50,236 nucleotides of DNA from Ectobacillus panaciterrae DSM 19096 (GTDB lineage: Bacteria > Bacillota > Bacilli > Bacillales > Bacillaceae_G). The notes below the pieces were generated by a model. It was given only the letters and a program-made list of their open reading frames with translations, did not search any database and had not been told where the DNA came from. Every line of letters starts with the position of its first letter. The stretch's first letter is position 1. Location: positions 44,204-94,439 of the forward strand of contig NZ_KE387250.1 of the NCBI RefSeq assembly GCF_000430785.1, read 5' to 3'. Positions 37,001-43,804 of the stretch are shown piece by piece. Made by a program: the position numbers and the translations under genes.

Positions 37001-38222
37001 AATCTATCGTACCGGGGATATTGTACGGTTACTGCCAGATCGAAGAGTAGAATTCCTTGGTCGTGCTGATCATCAGGTGAAAATTCGAGGGTATCGGGTA
37101 GAACTTGAGGAAATCGAAAGCCATTTACTTCTTCACCCGTCGATTCATCAAGCGGCGGTCATCTGTAAGGATAGTCAATCGCTTATTGCCTATATCGTCA
37201 CAGAGGAAGAACTTACACTTACCGCGCTACGAGATTATTTGGCAAAGAAAGTACCTGACTATATGATTCCAGCACAATTTGCGGTATTGGATCAGATCCC
37301 ACTTACACAAAACGGGAAAGTTGACCGGCGCGCCTTACCTGAAGTCGAAGGAATAACAAGTTTGGAAGTGGAGCATACAACCCCATTGGATCAAGTAGAA
37401 CAAGATTTAGTTCAGATCTGGGAGCAGGTGTTGGGGATTAAGGGTGTGGGAACGCATTATAACTTCTTTGATATTGGCGGAAACTCGATGTCATTGATCC
37501 AGATGCATAGTCTCATTGAACCAATGTATATAAATGTGACCGTGACGGATTTGTTTGCTTACCCATCGATTTCAAAATTAGCAGAGTATATTCGTCAAAC
37601 TACATTTCAAGATCAAAAACCTAGCGTAGAAGCAATTCCATATCCTGAAGAATACTTTGCTATGGACAAAGGATTATCTGATGGTACATTGGATTTCACC
37701 ATTGGGGGTGAAATGTTTGCATCCATACAAGGGATTGCCGAAAATATGCAGCTTCATCAATCTGAGTTAATGCTTGCTTTATTCCTCTATCTGCAAGCGG
37801 AGCTAACTGAGCAAGATCAAATAACGGTTCCAACGATTATGGATTGGAGCGATAAGGTCAATTTAGTAACCATCGATCTAAGTAAGATTGAACAGATTTC
37901 AGACCTGTTCAAAATCGTACAAACACAGTTAAAAGCAGCGGTCTCCCTGAACTATCCATTAATTGATCTAGGGTATATGAAAATAGTGAAGGATGAAAAT
38001 GCTTTGCTCCCTGGATTTATGCGCAGAAGTGCTTCTGCTTTAGAAATGCGATTCGCAGAGAAGTGTGACTTGCTTCTTGTGCTCCATGAGCACCCGACGC
38101 ATCTGTATGTGGAGTGTATGTACAATACTCGTTTAAACAAAGTGAAAATACTAGAAATGATGCAACAATATGTGCAAGTCGTCCAATCTTTGGTGGAGCA
38201 GCTTGCACCGAGTAACACGTAA
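28095..38222 (+). CDS. Three-module NRPS: C-A(Thr)-PCP-C-A(Hpg-like)-PCP-C-A(Asp)-PCP-orphan C-lobe
   Basis: The protein has 3375 residues. C1 about 15-450 (HHSITDG, 154); A about 470-960, code D-F-W-N-I-G-M-V-H-K, canonical Thr; PCP Ser about 1027 (VGGDSIL). C2 about 1090-1510 (HHAILDG, 1232); A about 1540-2010, code D-I-L-H-L-G-S-T-F-K, whose first six positions resemble Hpg codes (DIFHLG); PCP Ser about 2088 (LGGHSLK). C3 about 2130-2560 with HHIISDE (2273), Gly replaced by Glu; A about 2580-3060, code D-L-T-K-V-G-H-V-G-K, Asp; PCP Ser about 3130 (IGGNSMS). Residues 3170-3375 resemble a lone C-terminal lobe of a condensation domain. There are no epimerase, methyltransferase or thioesterase domains. 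Codes were read by eye against GrsA positions. The chain should pass to the KS-ACP-TR protein. Confidence 0.95.
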   Translation: MSEQNQQMKQQDVTDPEQYYVFPASYAQQSQWFFYEMAPDSPLYNLPYLIHMQGTLDRNALEKSLQVIVNRHESLRTSFRMEQNQLVQVIAPERTISLPVALIDPSSGIDQESWIQEWARAESSRLFDLQNDSLLRGYLLQVSEDEHFLVITMHHSITDGWSMAIFIKEWLELYRDFVENQPMSISEPSIQYADFAEWQRDRFESGEMADQIAYWKQQLQGSPAILQLPTDRPRPAVQSYRGASYFFSICQELTETVSSFSKDEGVTLFMTLFAAYQTLLYRYSGQDDLVVGTPIANRNQAGMEDLIGFVANTLALRSQIGEGWSFRQLVNHIRHVTLDAYDHQDVPLDKVVDELQVERSVAHPPLFQVMFVLQNTPVTAWEFPGVTCTPVPLHNHTAKFDLTLTIVEEANGLACSFEYNTDLYHKETIQRMARHFEQLLQHGTETPDQLLTCLQMVTAEEKAQDIAQMKQNTRCFDTEHAIHQLFEQQVASTPHAVAVVCEEKQYTYQELNERANQLAHELVQRGINADSLVGICVERSLDMIVAIIGTLKAGGAYVPLDPKIPSDRLQFILEDSQVKVLLTQSEVSQSFPSLAVTQVHLDTDWEKISQQSKCNLELPVSARQLAYVIYTSGTTGKPKGVLVDHGNVTRLFTATGDWYDFTEHDVWTLYHSYAFDFSVWEIWGALLYGGKLVVVPFWISRSPEDFYQLLQREQVTILNQTPSAFRQLIEMAKTDPSGRKLALRYVIFGGEALELQCLRPWFELYGDQTPQLVNMYGITETTVHVTYRPITSADLEAGKGSVIGIPIPDLQVYVLDKHLQSVPTGVVGEMYVSGAGVTRGYLLRPELTAERFITNEAGDRLYKTGDLARYLPGGELEYHGRIDHQVKIRGFRIELGEIESTLVQHPSIRETVATVKEDKQAGKRIVAYVVLEKDESSDLTDSLRSYLHERLPDYMIPAAFVEVSIIPLNHNGKVDYPALPAPNFTNASRIHVAPRTDIEEKLVLIWEHVLQVQTVGVDDNFFEVGGDSILSIRILGEVRKLGYPLTVQDLFRFQTIRELAQMIEDSKVTEDHLPVTAPFQLITDEDRTSLPSGVVDAYPLTKLQEGMLFHSNYHQDSMTYLNVSSYHLKALFHPQAWEQAVASLMNDHPVLRTSFDLTSYSQPLQLVHENVAIPFEVIDLRHLSSSQQEKWLADWKEKKEIAYFDWTNAPLFKIVIHLRTKDTFQFTCIEHHAILDGWSVASLFAEVFRLYVTFMNHEEKNWQAPQAEFRDYVAMEGEALQSEEHQRFWKEQLSSYSFHEIPRWHNSKTEQQHQVREKRVEIPVAVSDSLKQLASQMKVPLKSILLAAHFRVLQMVNGQSEVITGVPFNGRTEGHDGERTLGLFLNALPFGVKLSGETWTDFIYQIFKQEQSYLQYRRYPLAQIQQDLGGKPLYEVIFNFTHFHVLDSLQELDDFQVLEFTERTYNNFALSTEFMLDQLDHLQFLIQWDQTQFCEEQIALMSSYYQKALESIIQNSMARYEEQDLLTEVERNQIVTIFNQPESENELAVLRSKTIHQWFEEQAAKTPDQIAVVYEGKQLTYQELNEEANRIAHMLRAKGVVRESIVGIMVERSIEMAVGTLAILKAGGTYLPIDPEYPAERIEYLLEDSKASLLLTKQEWIESFQVFHYTGEVIDLCHISGENGNPHNLADVNDPSDLAYIIYTSGSTGKPKGVMVEHSNVVRLVINQDFIDFLPGYRLLMTGNFAFDISTLEIWGSLLNGLTLHLLDKEKLLDPKKLERELVDNQIDIVHLVSPLFSQLSQENPEMFSAVQTLLVGGDVVSTSHVNLVRKHCPQLKVIHSYGPTENTTFSTTYHVNRDFDSSLPIGKPLRHSTAYVVDPKTELLRPVGVPGELWVGGEGVARGYFNQPEMTKEKFIESPFQTGEKIYKTGDLVRWLPDGTLEFLGRIDQQVKIRGYRVEVSEIEYKLLQLEKVKEAVVIAREDQHEKYLCAYVIGSEPLSVSELREYVAESLPDFMIPSYFIQLEQIPLTAHGKVDRKQLPAPQDGDYLEEEFIAPRNEWETKIAKVWQKVLGLEHVSIRESFFSLGGHSLKATILVSKLRQELQVEIEIKDIFTYQTVERLAQFVMQAEKLQHQSIPVVEQQEYYIASSAQRRMFTLDKIVDNKLLYNIPIAIRIMGNLDQKRFQESWNMLIERHESLRTSFELVKGEVVQKVHPPVPRTVDFIPVSSEAEVGWLQQLVSKSFDLKHAPLFQATVLERTKKDFILVMNMHHIISDEASIGVILRELMDLYEGRELKEQRIQYKDYASWHNQLLQSETMKQQENYWVNQFAGEIPILQLPTDFQRPTVKKYDGDSVSFVVDSSVIAGLRKLTEYTGTTNYMVLLAAFKVLLAKYSRQDDVVIGTPIAGRTHADVENVVGMLINTLAIRTNPRSDKTFLQYVEEVKSKALEAYSHQDYPFEYLVDQLKVKRDLSRNPLFDVMFSMEYPDIPQSSTCEISFMPYETPYPLAKFDLSLYAQEIDEQLQFTFQYSTGLFTKETMEQMASHYQRILQSIIAQPEKSLAGIEMLTEIERQQILFDFNKTEAVAPTDRTIHQLFEEQVRKTPNKIAVVHREVSLTYLQVNERANQLAWQLRHQGVTANTIVGLMVERSVEVIVGILGILKAGGAYVPVDPELPSERVSYLLDNSGAHVLITQTGLLDQVDYKGKVVDIHDHSLTKQPKTNPESVNQPDDLMYVIYTSGSTGNPKGVMLEHRSMVNYVTWFTGMAKLTANDRTILLSSYAFDLGYTSLYSSILNRCELHIADKDLVRIPEALLAYLSDHQISFIKGTPSLFRMMLHASSGHWRKTCETLRLVVLGGEPMHAEEMRGFLQTYPYVQVINHYGPTETCVGAIAGFVDPEQLVDRSNIPVGKPINNNKVYVLDSELQAVPVGVPGELFISGAGLARGYLHRPDLTEERFITNPFVDGERIYRTGDIVRLLPDRRVEFLGRADHQVKIRGYRVELEEIESHLLLHPSIHQAAVICKDSQSLIAYIVTEEELTLTALRDYLAKKVPDYMIPAQFAVLDQIPLTQNGKVDRRALPEVEGITSLEVEHTTPLDQVEQDLVQIWEQVLGIKGVGTHYNFFDIGGNSMSLIQMHSLIEPMYINVTVTDLFAYPSISKLAEYIRQTTFQDQKPSVEAIPYPEEYFAMDKGLSDGTLDFTIGGEMFASIQGIAENMQLHQSELMLALFLYLQAELTEQDQITVPTIMDWSDKVNLVTIDLSKIEQISDLFKIVQTQLKAAVSLNYPLIDLGYMKIVKDENALLPGFMRRSASALEMRFAEKCDLLLVLHEHPTHLYVECMYNTRLNKVKILEMMQQYVQVVQSLVEQLAPSNT

Positions 38223-38367
38223 GGGAAAAGTAATTTCGTACTTTACTTAATATATCAATACACACGATAAGGACTAAGACAGTTCTTTATGGATTGCCCG
38301 ATCAGTGGGATAGGCAGGAAGTAAAGAGCTTGTCTAGTCACTTCGTTGTTGTAGCGGAAGGAGGACG

Positions 38368-39645
38368 ATGGAAAAAATGAATTTCTCATTATTTAAACAA
38401 CGTAATTTTGCGTTATTAATTATTTCGGAAGCAACATCTTTATTTGGCACCTTCTTTTTGAATGCAGCACTCGCACTATATGTTTTGAAACTAACTGGAT
38501 CAGCGGAGAAATTTGCATCTGTCTTAACACTAGGGATGGTTCCGTATCTCATCGTAGGTCCAATTGCTGGAGCGTTGGCGGATCGATTTAACAAAAAAAA
38601 ATGGATGATTATACTAGATGTATTACGGGGTCTGCTTTGTATTAGTTTATTTGTCTTTAGTTTAACTGAGACGATCACCATGCCTCTTATCTATTTCACT
38701 GTATTATTTATATCAACTTGTGAAATCTGTTATGGACCTGTATTTATATCTTTGCTACCTAGTGTAGTAAAAGAAAAAGAGCTAATTGATGCCAATTCAT
38801 TTGAAAAAACGATTAACGAAACAATGAAAATCCTTGCTCCTTTCCTTGGAACCCTAGTATACAGCTTGGTAGGAATAGGACCGGCCTTATTGTTTAACGG
38901 ATTTACTTTTTTAATCTCCGCTCTAGCAATCTTCTTTATGGTAATCCCCAAGGCGGAGAATGCGATAGTTAGACGGATGAGTTTGTTTAAAGATGTGTGG
39001 GATGGATTTAAAGTGTTTTTTATAGATAAACGATTAACTTCAATTGTTTGCAATGCATTTTTAACTCACTTTTTTATGTATCCGTTTATCTTACTTGGCT
39101 TTCCTTATATCATTGTAACGGTACTCGGCGGTAAGGGAACAGACTATGGTATCGTAGAAAGCATTTCCACAATTGGGTCGATCCTTGCAATCTTGATTGT
39201 GCCCCCTATGAAGAAATTTGGAGTAGCCAACAATATTGGAATTGGTATCCTAGGCATGTGCATACCTGTTATTCCGTTATTACTTTTAGGTAATCCGAAT
39301 TTTATACAGATATTAAAAGAAAATGTACATTATCCTGTGTTATTTTTTGGCCTGATTAGTTTCCTGCTTTTCCTGGCATTTAGTTTTTATCTGGTCTTTT
39401 TTGCTTCATTTTATCAAACGGTGGTTCCGAAAGAACTATTTGGCCGATATGGAGCGGGAATGATGGTATTAAACGGATTAGGAAGATTGTTTGGATTTCA
39501 GATTTTTGGTTATTTATTTAGCTTAGATTCATTATTATATGCTGTTATTTTCTTTGGGATTGGTATGCTACTGAAAATTGTAGTACATATCCCGTTTATG
39601 AGCATTACAAAAAAGTTAGAACAACAACAAAGTCAAGTGGTATAA
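38368..39645 (+). CDS. MFS exporter (MefA/EntS-like MFS_3 group)
   Basis: This membrane protein has 425 residues and about 12 hydrophobic segments. The N-terminus LFKQRNFALLIISEATSLFG and motif A GPIAGALADRFNKKKWM are typical of the macrolide/siderophore exporter branch of MFS. AAGGAGGACG precedes the ATG at 38368. It lies 145 bases behind the NRPS gene in the same direction. It is the probable exporter, and perhaps self-protection, for the cluster product. Confidence 0.9.
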   Translation: MEKMNFSLFKQRNFALLIISEATSLFGTFFLNAALALYVLKLTGSAEKFASVLTLGMVPYLIVGPIAGALADRFNKKKWMIILDVLRGLLCISLFVFSLTETITMPLIYFTVLFISTCEICYGPVFISLLPSVVKEKELIDANSFEKTINETMKILAPFLGTLVYSLVGIGPALLFNGFTFLISALAIFFMVIPKAENAIVRRMSLFKDVWDGFKVFFIDKRLTSIVCNAFLTHFFMYPFILLGFPYIIVTVLGGKGTDYGIVESISTIGSILAILIVPPMKKFGVANNIGIGILGMCIPVIPLLLLGNPNFIQILKENVHYPVLFFGLISFLLFLAFSFYLVFFASFYQTVVPKELFGRYGAGMMVLNGLGRLFGFQIFGYLFSLDSLLYAVIFFGIGMLLKIVVHIPFMSITKKLEQQQSQVV

Positions 39646-39737
39646 GGGAAAGAGATGGGTGTTAAGATCGCTCAGTCCAGTTAATTGGATTGTGTATTAC
39701 ACCATATTCGTGAGAAATCCAGTGTTTCTGCAATACT

Positions 39738-39790
39738 CTCCCCATCCCTGGAAGGACAAAGGCCCAACAGAGAATATGGATGGGGGGATC
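39738..39790. other. Long imperfect hairpin before the PPTase gene
   Basis: CTCCCCATCC (about 39737-39746) pairs with GGATGGGGGGA (39778-39788). No T-run follows. It may attenuate read-through from the exporter gene or stabilise the message. Confidence 0.35.
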
Positions 39791-39817
39791 AAGTTGTATT
39801 ATCAATGGGAGGAATAA

Positions 39818-40603
39818 GTGATTGGTACTCAATTAGGGGTGGATGTGAATGAAATGAAGGTAGAGTCAACACTAAACGTATACTGGGTACAAATCCCTGA
39901 GGAGATAAACTTATCAGAATGGATATTGGATTTAGATATATTAGATAAAGAAGAAAGAATCACTTATGAACGGTATCTAGTAGATCAAAAGAAAATTGAA
40001 TTTTACTCTGGAAGATTGCTGTTAAAAAAAATACTTGGGCAGATGTTGGAGATCCAACCAAAGAGGGTTGTTTTTGAGAAGAATCAATTTGGAAAATTAT
40101 ATTTACATCCAAAGTACGTCAATGAAATGAAAAAGGGTCCAATATTTTTTAACTTGTCACATTCGAAAAGAATTGTTACCTGCGTGATTTCTTCTTTTGA
40201 CGAGGCAGGTATTGATGTCGAGAGTATCACCAAAAATCCTCTAGATGTAATGCCAGTAGTCTTTGTGCCTCAGGAGCAAATGCTTGTTGAAGCAGAGGAA
40301 TCCTTTGTAAAGAAAGTGGAGGCGTTTTACAGAGTTTGGACACGTAAAGAAGCTGTAATGAAAGCGATTGGAAAAGGATTTTCACTTCCGCCGTTGTCAT
40401 TTGCGGTGCCTGTTCACGGAGAAAGAATAATGGATGAAAATTATCTGTACTATACTTTTCATCCGATGGATGGTGAAATGATTTCAATTGCTGTACGTAG
40501 GACAGATAAGATAGAAATAAATTTTAAATGCAAGGAAATTACATTTTCTCACCTATTTTCAGATGATACTCAATTTAAGGATGTAAAGTACCCGCTGTAT
40601 TGA
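39818..40603 (+). CDS. Sfp-type 4'-phosphopantetheinyl transferase
   Basis: The protein has 261 residues and shows the Sfp motifs: KNQFGKLYL, FFNLSHSKRIVTCVIS, AGIDVESI with the Mg-binding Asp/Glu, and FYRVWTRKEAVMKAIGKGF. It attaches phosphopantetheine from CoA to the four PCPs and the ACP encoded upstream. GTG at 39818 is chosen because GGGAGG lies 5 bases upstream; the next in-frame starts (GTG 39839, ATG 39857) would remove N-terminal residues that the family does not strictly need. Its presence at the end of the operon makes the locus self-sufficient for carrier activation. Confidence 0.92.
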   Translation: MIGTQLGVDVNEMKVESTLNVYWVQIPEEINLSEWILDLDILDKEERITYERYLVDQKKIEFYSGRLLLKKILGQMLEIQPKRVVFEKNQFGKLYLHPKYVNEMKKGPIFFNLSHSKRIVTCVISSFDEAGIDVESITKNPLDVMPVVFVPQEQMLVEAEESFVKKVEAFYRVWTRKEAVMKAIGKGFSLPPLSFAVPVHGERIMDENYLYYTFHPMDGEMISIAVRRTDKIEINFKCKEITFSHLFSDDTQFKDVKYPLY

Positions 40604-40680
40604 CTTCAGCTAACAGATTATCTTGAAATTTCACTTGCATCAGTGGTTATGTTTTATTAAATATACAGAACATATCTCTG

Positions 40681-40702
40681 AAAAAGGAACGATTCCTTTT
40701 GT
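40681..40702 (+). terminator. Small hairpin after the PPTase gene
   Basis: AAAAAGGAA pairs with TTCCTTTT over CGA, followed by GTT. The stem is A/T-rich and short, so it is at best a weak terminator of the cluster operon. Confidence 0.35.
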
Positions 40703-40769
40703 TATAAAAGAGTATGATAGAGAATTCAAGGGATCCATCTAGTTTGCTTGGAAGGTGATGAATGGTGGT

Positions 40770-41186
40770 ATGACGATGAAGGGGATTTTTTTTGTACATC
40801 CTTTACATATGAGACTACTAATCCTGCAACAGTTAGTAGAGATATTTCCGACAGAAGAATATAGACAGGCGGGAATCGAAATAGAGCCGTTTACAATGAC
40901 AAAGCTGGCTCGTTATTTGAGTTTTAAATGTAAGAATCGCCTGTGGCTTTCGAACCAAGACCTGTTAACAGAAATAGGTGCGAACCCAGAGATGGATTTA
41001 TTCTATCAAACCGAGCAGTGGGAACACCCAGATGTAAGCGGCGGCCAAATGCCGAGTGATATTCCGTTTTTTCAGCAACTGGCACGAGCTATTGAAACAC
41101 GAGATACATCAATCATTCAAGCTGACAACAGCAATACGAACTGGCTAAATCGGGCTTGGAGTGACATGGATTCGGAAGATGAATAA
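40770..41186 (+). CDS. Small protein of unknown function after the NRPS operon
   Basis: The protein has about 138 residues. I do not recognise it. It starts MTMKGIFFVHPLHMRLLILQ, is soluble, and has an acidic, Asn-rich C-terminus (DNSNTNWLNRAWSDMDSEDE). A FKCKNRLWLSNQDLL segment suggests a compact alpha/beta domain. AAGGTGATG (40752-40760), a near-perfect anti-Shine-Dalgarno match, favours ATG at 40770; GTG 40755 and ATG 40758 are too close. Same strand as the cluster, 166 bases downstream. Membership in the cluster is possible but not shown. Confidence 0.6.
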   Translation: MTMKGIFFVHPLHMRLLILQQLVEIFPTEEYRQAGIEIEPFTMTKLARYLSFKCKNRLWLSNQDLLTEIGANPEMDLFYQTEQWEHPDVSGGQMPSDIPFFQQLARAIETRDTSIIQADNSNTNWLNRAWSDMDSEDE

Positions 41187-41269
41187 CGAGTATACAAAAT
41201 CTATACACTATCCCCTTGTCCTTTCAATGAGGGTGAAAAGTGAAATTTGAATCTCAAAACAGCAAAAAC

Positions 41270-41317
41270 AGCTCTTTCCGGGAGATAGATTTATTAAATA
41301 TGTCTTCGGAAAGAGCT
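41270..41317 (-). terminator. Hairpin with T-tract on the minus strand
   Basis: AGCTCTTTCC (41270-41279) and GGAAAGAGCT (41308-41317) are exact complements. On the minus strand GTTTTTGCTGTTTT follows, so it could stop transcription coming from the P450 gene. The loop is long (28 bases). Confidence 0.4.
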
Positions 41318-41620
41318 ACACTACATTCGACACGGAAAAACGTTGATTTTACTACTCCAAGGGATTTATTTAATCTCAAAAATGATGATATTTGAGACTG
41401 AATGATTTCATCTTAAAATGTCATAGAAATCCCATTAGTTGTGCGAAAGTATTACCAATCACTTAAATTGACGGCGTGAATCTTGCCACAATGGCGGTAG
41501 AAATGTAACGTTAATCCGCTAAAACCGGCACTGAGAAGATGATTTCAATGATTCTCGCGAAGGCAGAGGAACAATTTCAATCCGTTCTAAACAGCTTTAC
41601 ATTGAGGACGTTCAGGTAAA

Positions 41621-41645
41621 GGGAGCAGGTTATGAACCTGCTCCC
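41621..41645. terminator. Strong 11-bp hairpin, possible bidirectional terminator
   Basis: GGGAGCAGGTT pairs with AACCTGCTCCC over ATG. It lies 51 bases beyond the P450 stop. Flanks are only moderately T-rich in either direction. The rest of 41187-41696 holds one open stretch (about 41537-41619, EKMISMILAKAEEQF) that I cannot identify. Confidence 0.55.
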
Positions 41646-41696
41646 TTCGCCTCTTCCTTTTCATCATTCCGGATGATTTTTCATACTTAATATGGT

Positions 41697-42911
41697 CTAA
41701 GCTAATCGAATCGGGAGGCTCTTGAGAGATTGGCCCAATGCCGAATCGGTCAAATGTTCGGTCAACTCAAAGCCCGGAGCCGGCTCGATATTGGCGAAAC
41801 GTTTCACAAAGGAGGCGAGCGCGATACGCGCTTCCATGCGGGCAAGCGGGGCACCCAAACAGAAATGCGGACCGGCCCCGAATGTGAGATGGTGTTGATT
41901 ATTTGGGCGGTGGATATCGAACTCTTCGGCATGGGCGAACTGAGCTTCATCCCGATTCGCGGCGCCGATCCAAGCCACAACCATCTGCCCCTGCTTCATC
42001 GGGTGCCCGAAGACATCGGTATCCTGAGTCACCTTTCGATCCATGGGAGCCGGAAAGCGGAAACGCAGCACTTCCTCAATCAAGTTGGGAACCAATGACA
42101 GGTCGGCTCGCACTTCCTGATAAACACCCGGCTTGTCAAAAAGCATGGAATAAAACACATTGGAAATAAGTGTCGTCGTCGTTTCATTTCCCGCACCGAG
42201 TAATCCGATGGCAGACATGACCACTTCTTCATCCGTCAATTTTTCACCCTCCAGCTCGGCTTTGGTCAAGTCGGAGATAATGTCATCGACAGGGTGCTTC
42301 CGTTTCTCCAGCACGATGGGATACAAGTACTCATAAAATTCCTTCATGACTTGTGCTTTCTGGGCGGCAATGTCGTCGTAAGTGTCTTTGGCATACGGGA
42401 GGAAGATGATATCCGACCAGAATTTAATCCTCGCCCAATCTTTGGAAGGGACGCCGAGCAAATCCGCGATGACAGTCACCGGAAGTGGGATCGCCAGCTT
42501 CTCCACGACATCTATGGTCGTCAGATCCTCGATGCCCATAATCAATTCGTTTACAACGGCTTGGATTCGAGGCTCCCACACTTCGAGGGCGCGGGGAGTG
42601 AACGCTTTGGCTAACAGGGCGCGCCTGTTCCGATGCTCCGGCGGATCGACGAAATTGACGTTGCTTCGATTATCCATTCTGGGAACGGTAACCAAGCTTC
42701 GTTCTTTTTTGTTGGAGAATAACTGGTGGTCAAACAGCACACGCTTGGCATGTTCATACGAAAACACATTCCAGACATCCTGCTCGGTATCGTAAAAGAC
42801 AGAGTTGTTCTCCCTCACCTCTTTGTACCAGGCATAAGGTTCCCATTGCGCTTGCTTGGATTTGAGCTTCGAGATTTCGTGCAAAAGGATGGTTTGGTCA
42901 ATTGAACTCAT
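41697..42911 (-). CDS. Cytochrome P450 (CYP107/CYP109-like)
   Basis: The protein has 404 residues. The I-helix oxygen site is LLGAGNETTTTL, the K-helix ExxR is EEVLRF, and the heme-binding loop is LTFGAGPHFCLGAPLARME with the Cys ligand. Soluble bacterial P450s of this type hydroxylate or couple small molecules. ATG at 42911 (minus strand) follows AAGGAG by 8 bases; a GTG at 42920 lies too near the site. It is the only intact minus-strand gene in the window. Its DNA is visibly richer in G+C than its neighbours, and an MFS stump lies just upstream in the same direction. Both suggest separate acquisition. Whether it tailors the NRPS product (for example the phenolic ring) is open. Confidence 0.92.
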   Translation of the reverse strand: MSSIDQTILLHEISKLKSKQAQWEPYAWYKEVRENNSVFYDTEQDVWNVFSYEHAKRVLFDHQLFSNKKERSLVTVPRMDNRSNVNFVDPPEHRNRRALLAKAFTPRALEVWEPRIQAVVNELIMGIEDLTTIDVVEKLAIPLPVTVIADLLGVPSKDWARIKFWSDIIFLPYAKDTYDDIAAQKAQVMKEFYEYLYPIVLEKRKHPVDDIISDLTKAELEGEKLTDEEVVMSAIGLLGAGNETTTTLISNVFYSMLFDKPGVYQEVRADLSLVPNLIEEVLRFRFPAPMDRKVTQDTDVFGHPMKQGQMVVAWIGAANRDEAQFAHAEEFDIHRPNNQHHLTFGAGPHFCLGAPLARMEARIALASFVKRFANIEPAPGFELTEHLTDSALGQSLKSLPIRLA

Positions 42912-43033
42912 AACAATCACTCCTTATGATCTATTTAAATAAGCGAAACAATATTTTAATGGCGCAATTTTGCAAAACAGGTTTTTCATTGTCTGCAAAA
43001 TGGCGGCTTGACCAACCTGCTCACGGTGCTTTC

Positions 43034-43165
43034 TCAGGCTTCTTTGACCAACTTTACATCGGACTCTTCCTCGGAGGCTTGCGAAACACGTTTAATGAAG
43101 AAGGAAAGCAGTAAACCGATGATGCCGATCCAAACAATTTTCTTTGCTGCTGCCTCATTATCACA
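43034..43165 (-). pseudogene. C-terminal stump of an MFS transporter
   Basis: On the minus strand the frame reads EAAAKKIVWIGIIGLLLSFF, then IKRVSQASEEESDVKLVKEA and stop. This is a last membrane helix and a charged tail of a drug-type MFS protein. The other 11 helices are missing. It points toward the P450 and shares its higher G+C, so the two were probably once a unit. Confidence 0.55.
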
Positions 43166-43750
43166 ATAAATAATTGTAAGAGGTAAAATGAGAAGACAAA
43201 GGCAACCTCCTTGGAAGAAGCCTTGAAATTGGGGGAAGGCAAGGCGGACTCTGAGTATTTTGACTACATTTGGTCAGAAGAAGAGATTCGTTGTTCAAAG
43301 ACAACCAGATCGGAAAACATCATTGATTGTTTCGGAGGAATTTGAAAGGCGTGCCAAATTGGTTTTCGCAAACGGCAAATATGCCAAAATGTCAGAGGGC
43401 ATGTTGTGGTTCTGGTGCAAAAACTTCAAATGTCATATGAGGTATTGTCGTGGTGATTGGAATTATTAGCCTGTTTATGGCTTGCAATTAGCCAAGAACA
43501 TTTTCAACTGCTTGGTAATTTAAAGTGTATTTAATGAGAGGATAATTCTGTCCTCTACAAGAGAGGGGATGTATTGCCCCCCTTATAGGATAAATTCAAT
43601 TTCGCATTAAATCGCACTTTAACGCATACCTACGAATGCTCCAAAATTAGTGACGCTTGTTACTTTATTGACTATTCAAACTTTACTTTGGTATAATCAA
43701 TTGTTAATGAAGTATTATATAATATGGTTTTGAGTATCATATCTATATGT
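43166..43750. other. Degenerate stretch without a recognisable gene
   Basis: A plus-strand open stretch at about 43202-43345 (SLEEALKLGEGKADSEYFDY then IWSEEEI) and another at 43260-43469 overlap in different frames. Neither has a ribosome binding site and I recognise neither. They may be remains of one damaged gene belonging to the G+C-richer insert. Confidence 0.3.
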
Positions 43751-43769
43751 ATTCTAATCTGATTAGAAT
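43751..43769. promoter_or_regulatory. Perfect palindrome, probable MarR autoregulatory operator
   Basis: ATTCTAATC-T-GATTAGAAT reads the same on both strands. It lies 36 bases before the MarR start codon. A related word, GTTCTGATTAGAAC, lies at 47518-47531 before another gene. Confidence 0.65.
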
Positions 43770-43804
43770 GCTATATTATATAGTCTAGAACAGGTGGAAT
43801 GTGT

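Noticed and set aside
41730-42795. Several long plus-strand frames
   Set aside because: They lie antisense to the P450 gene and arise from its higher G+C content; none has family motifs.
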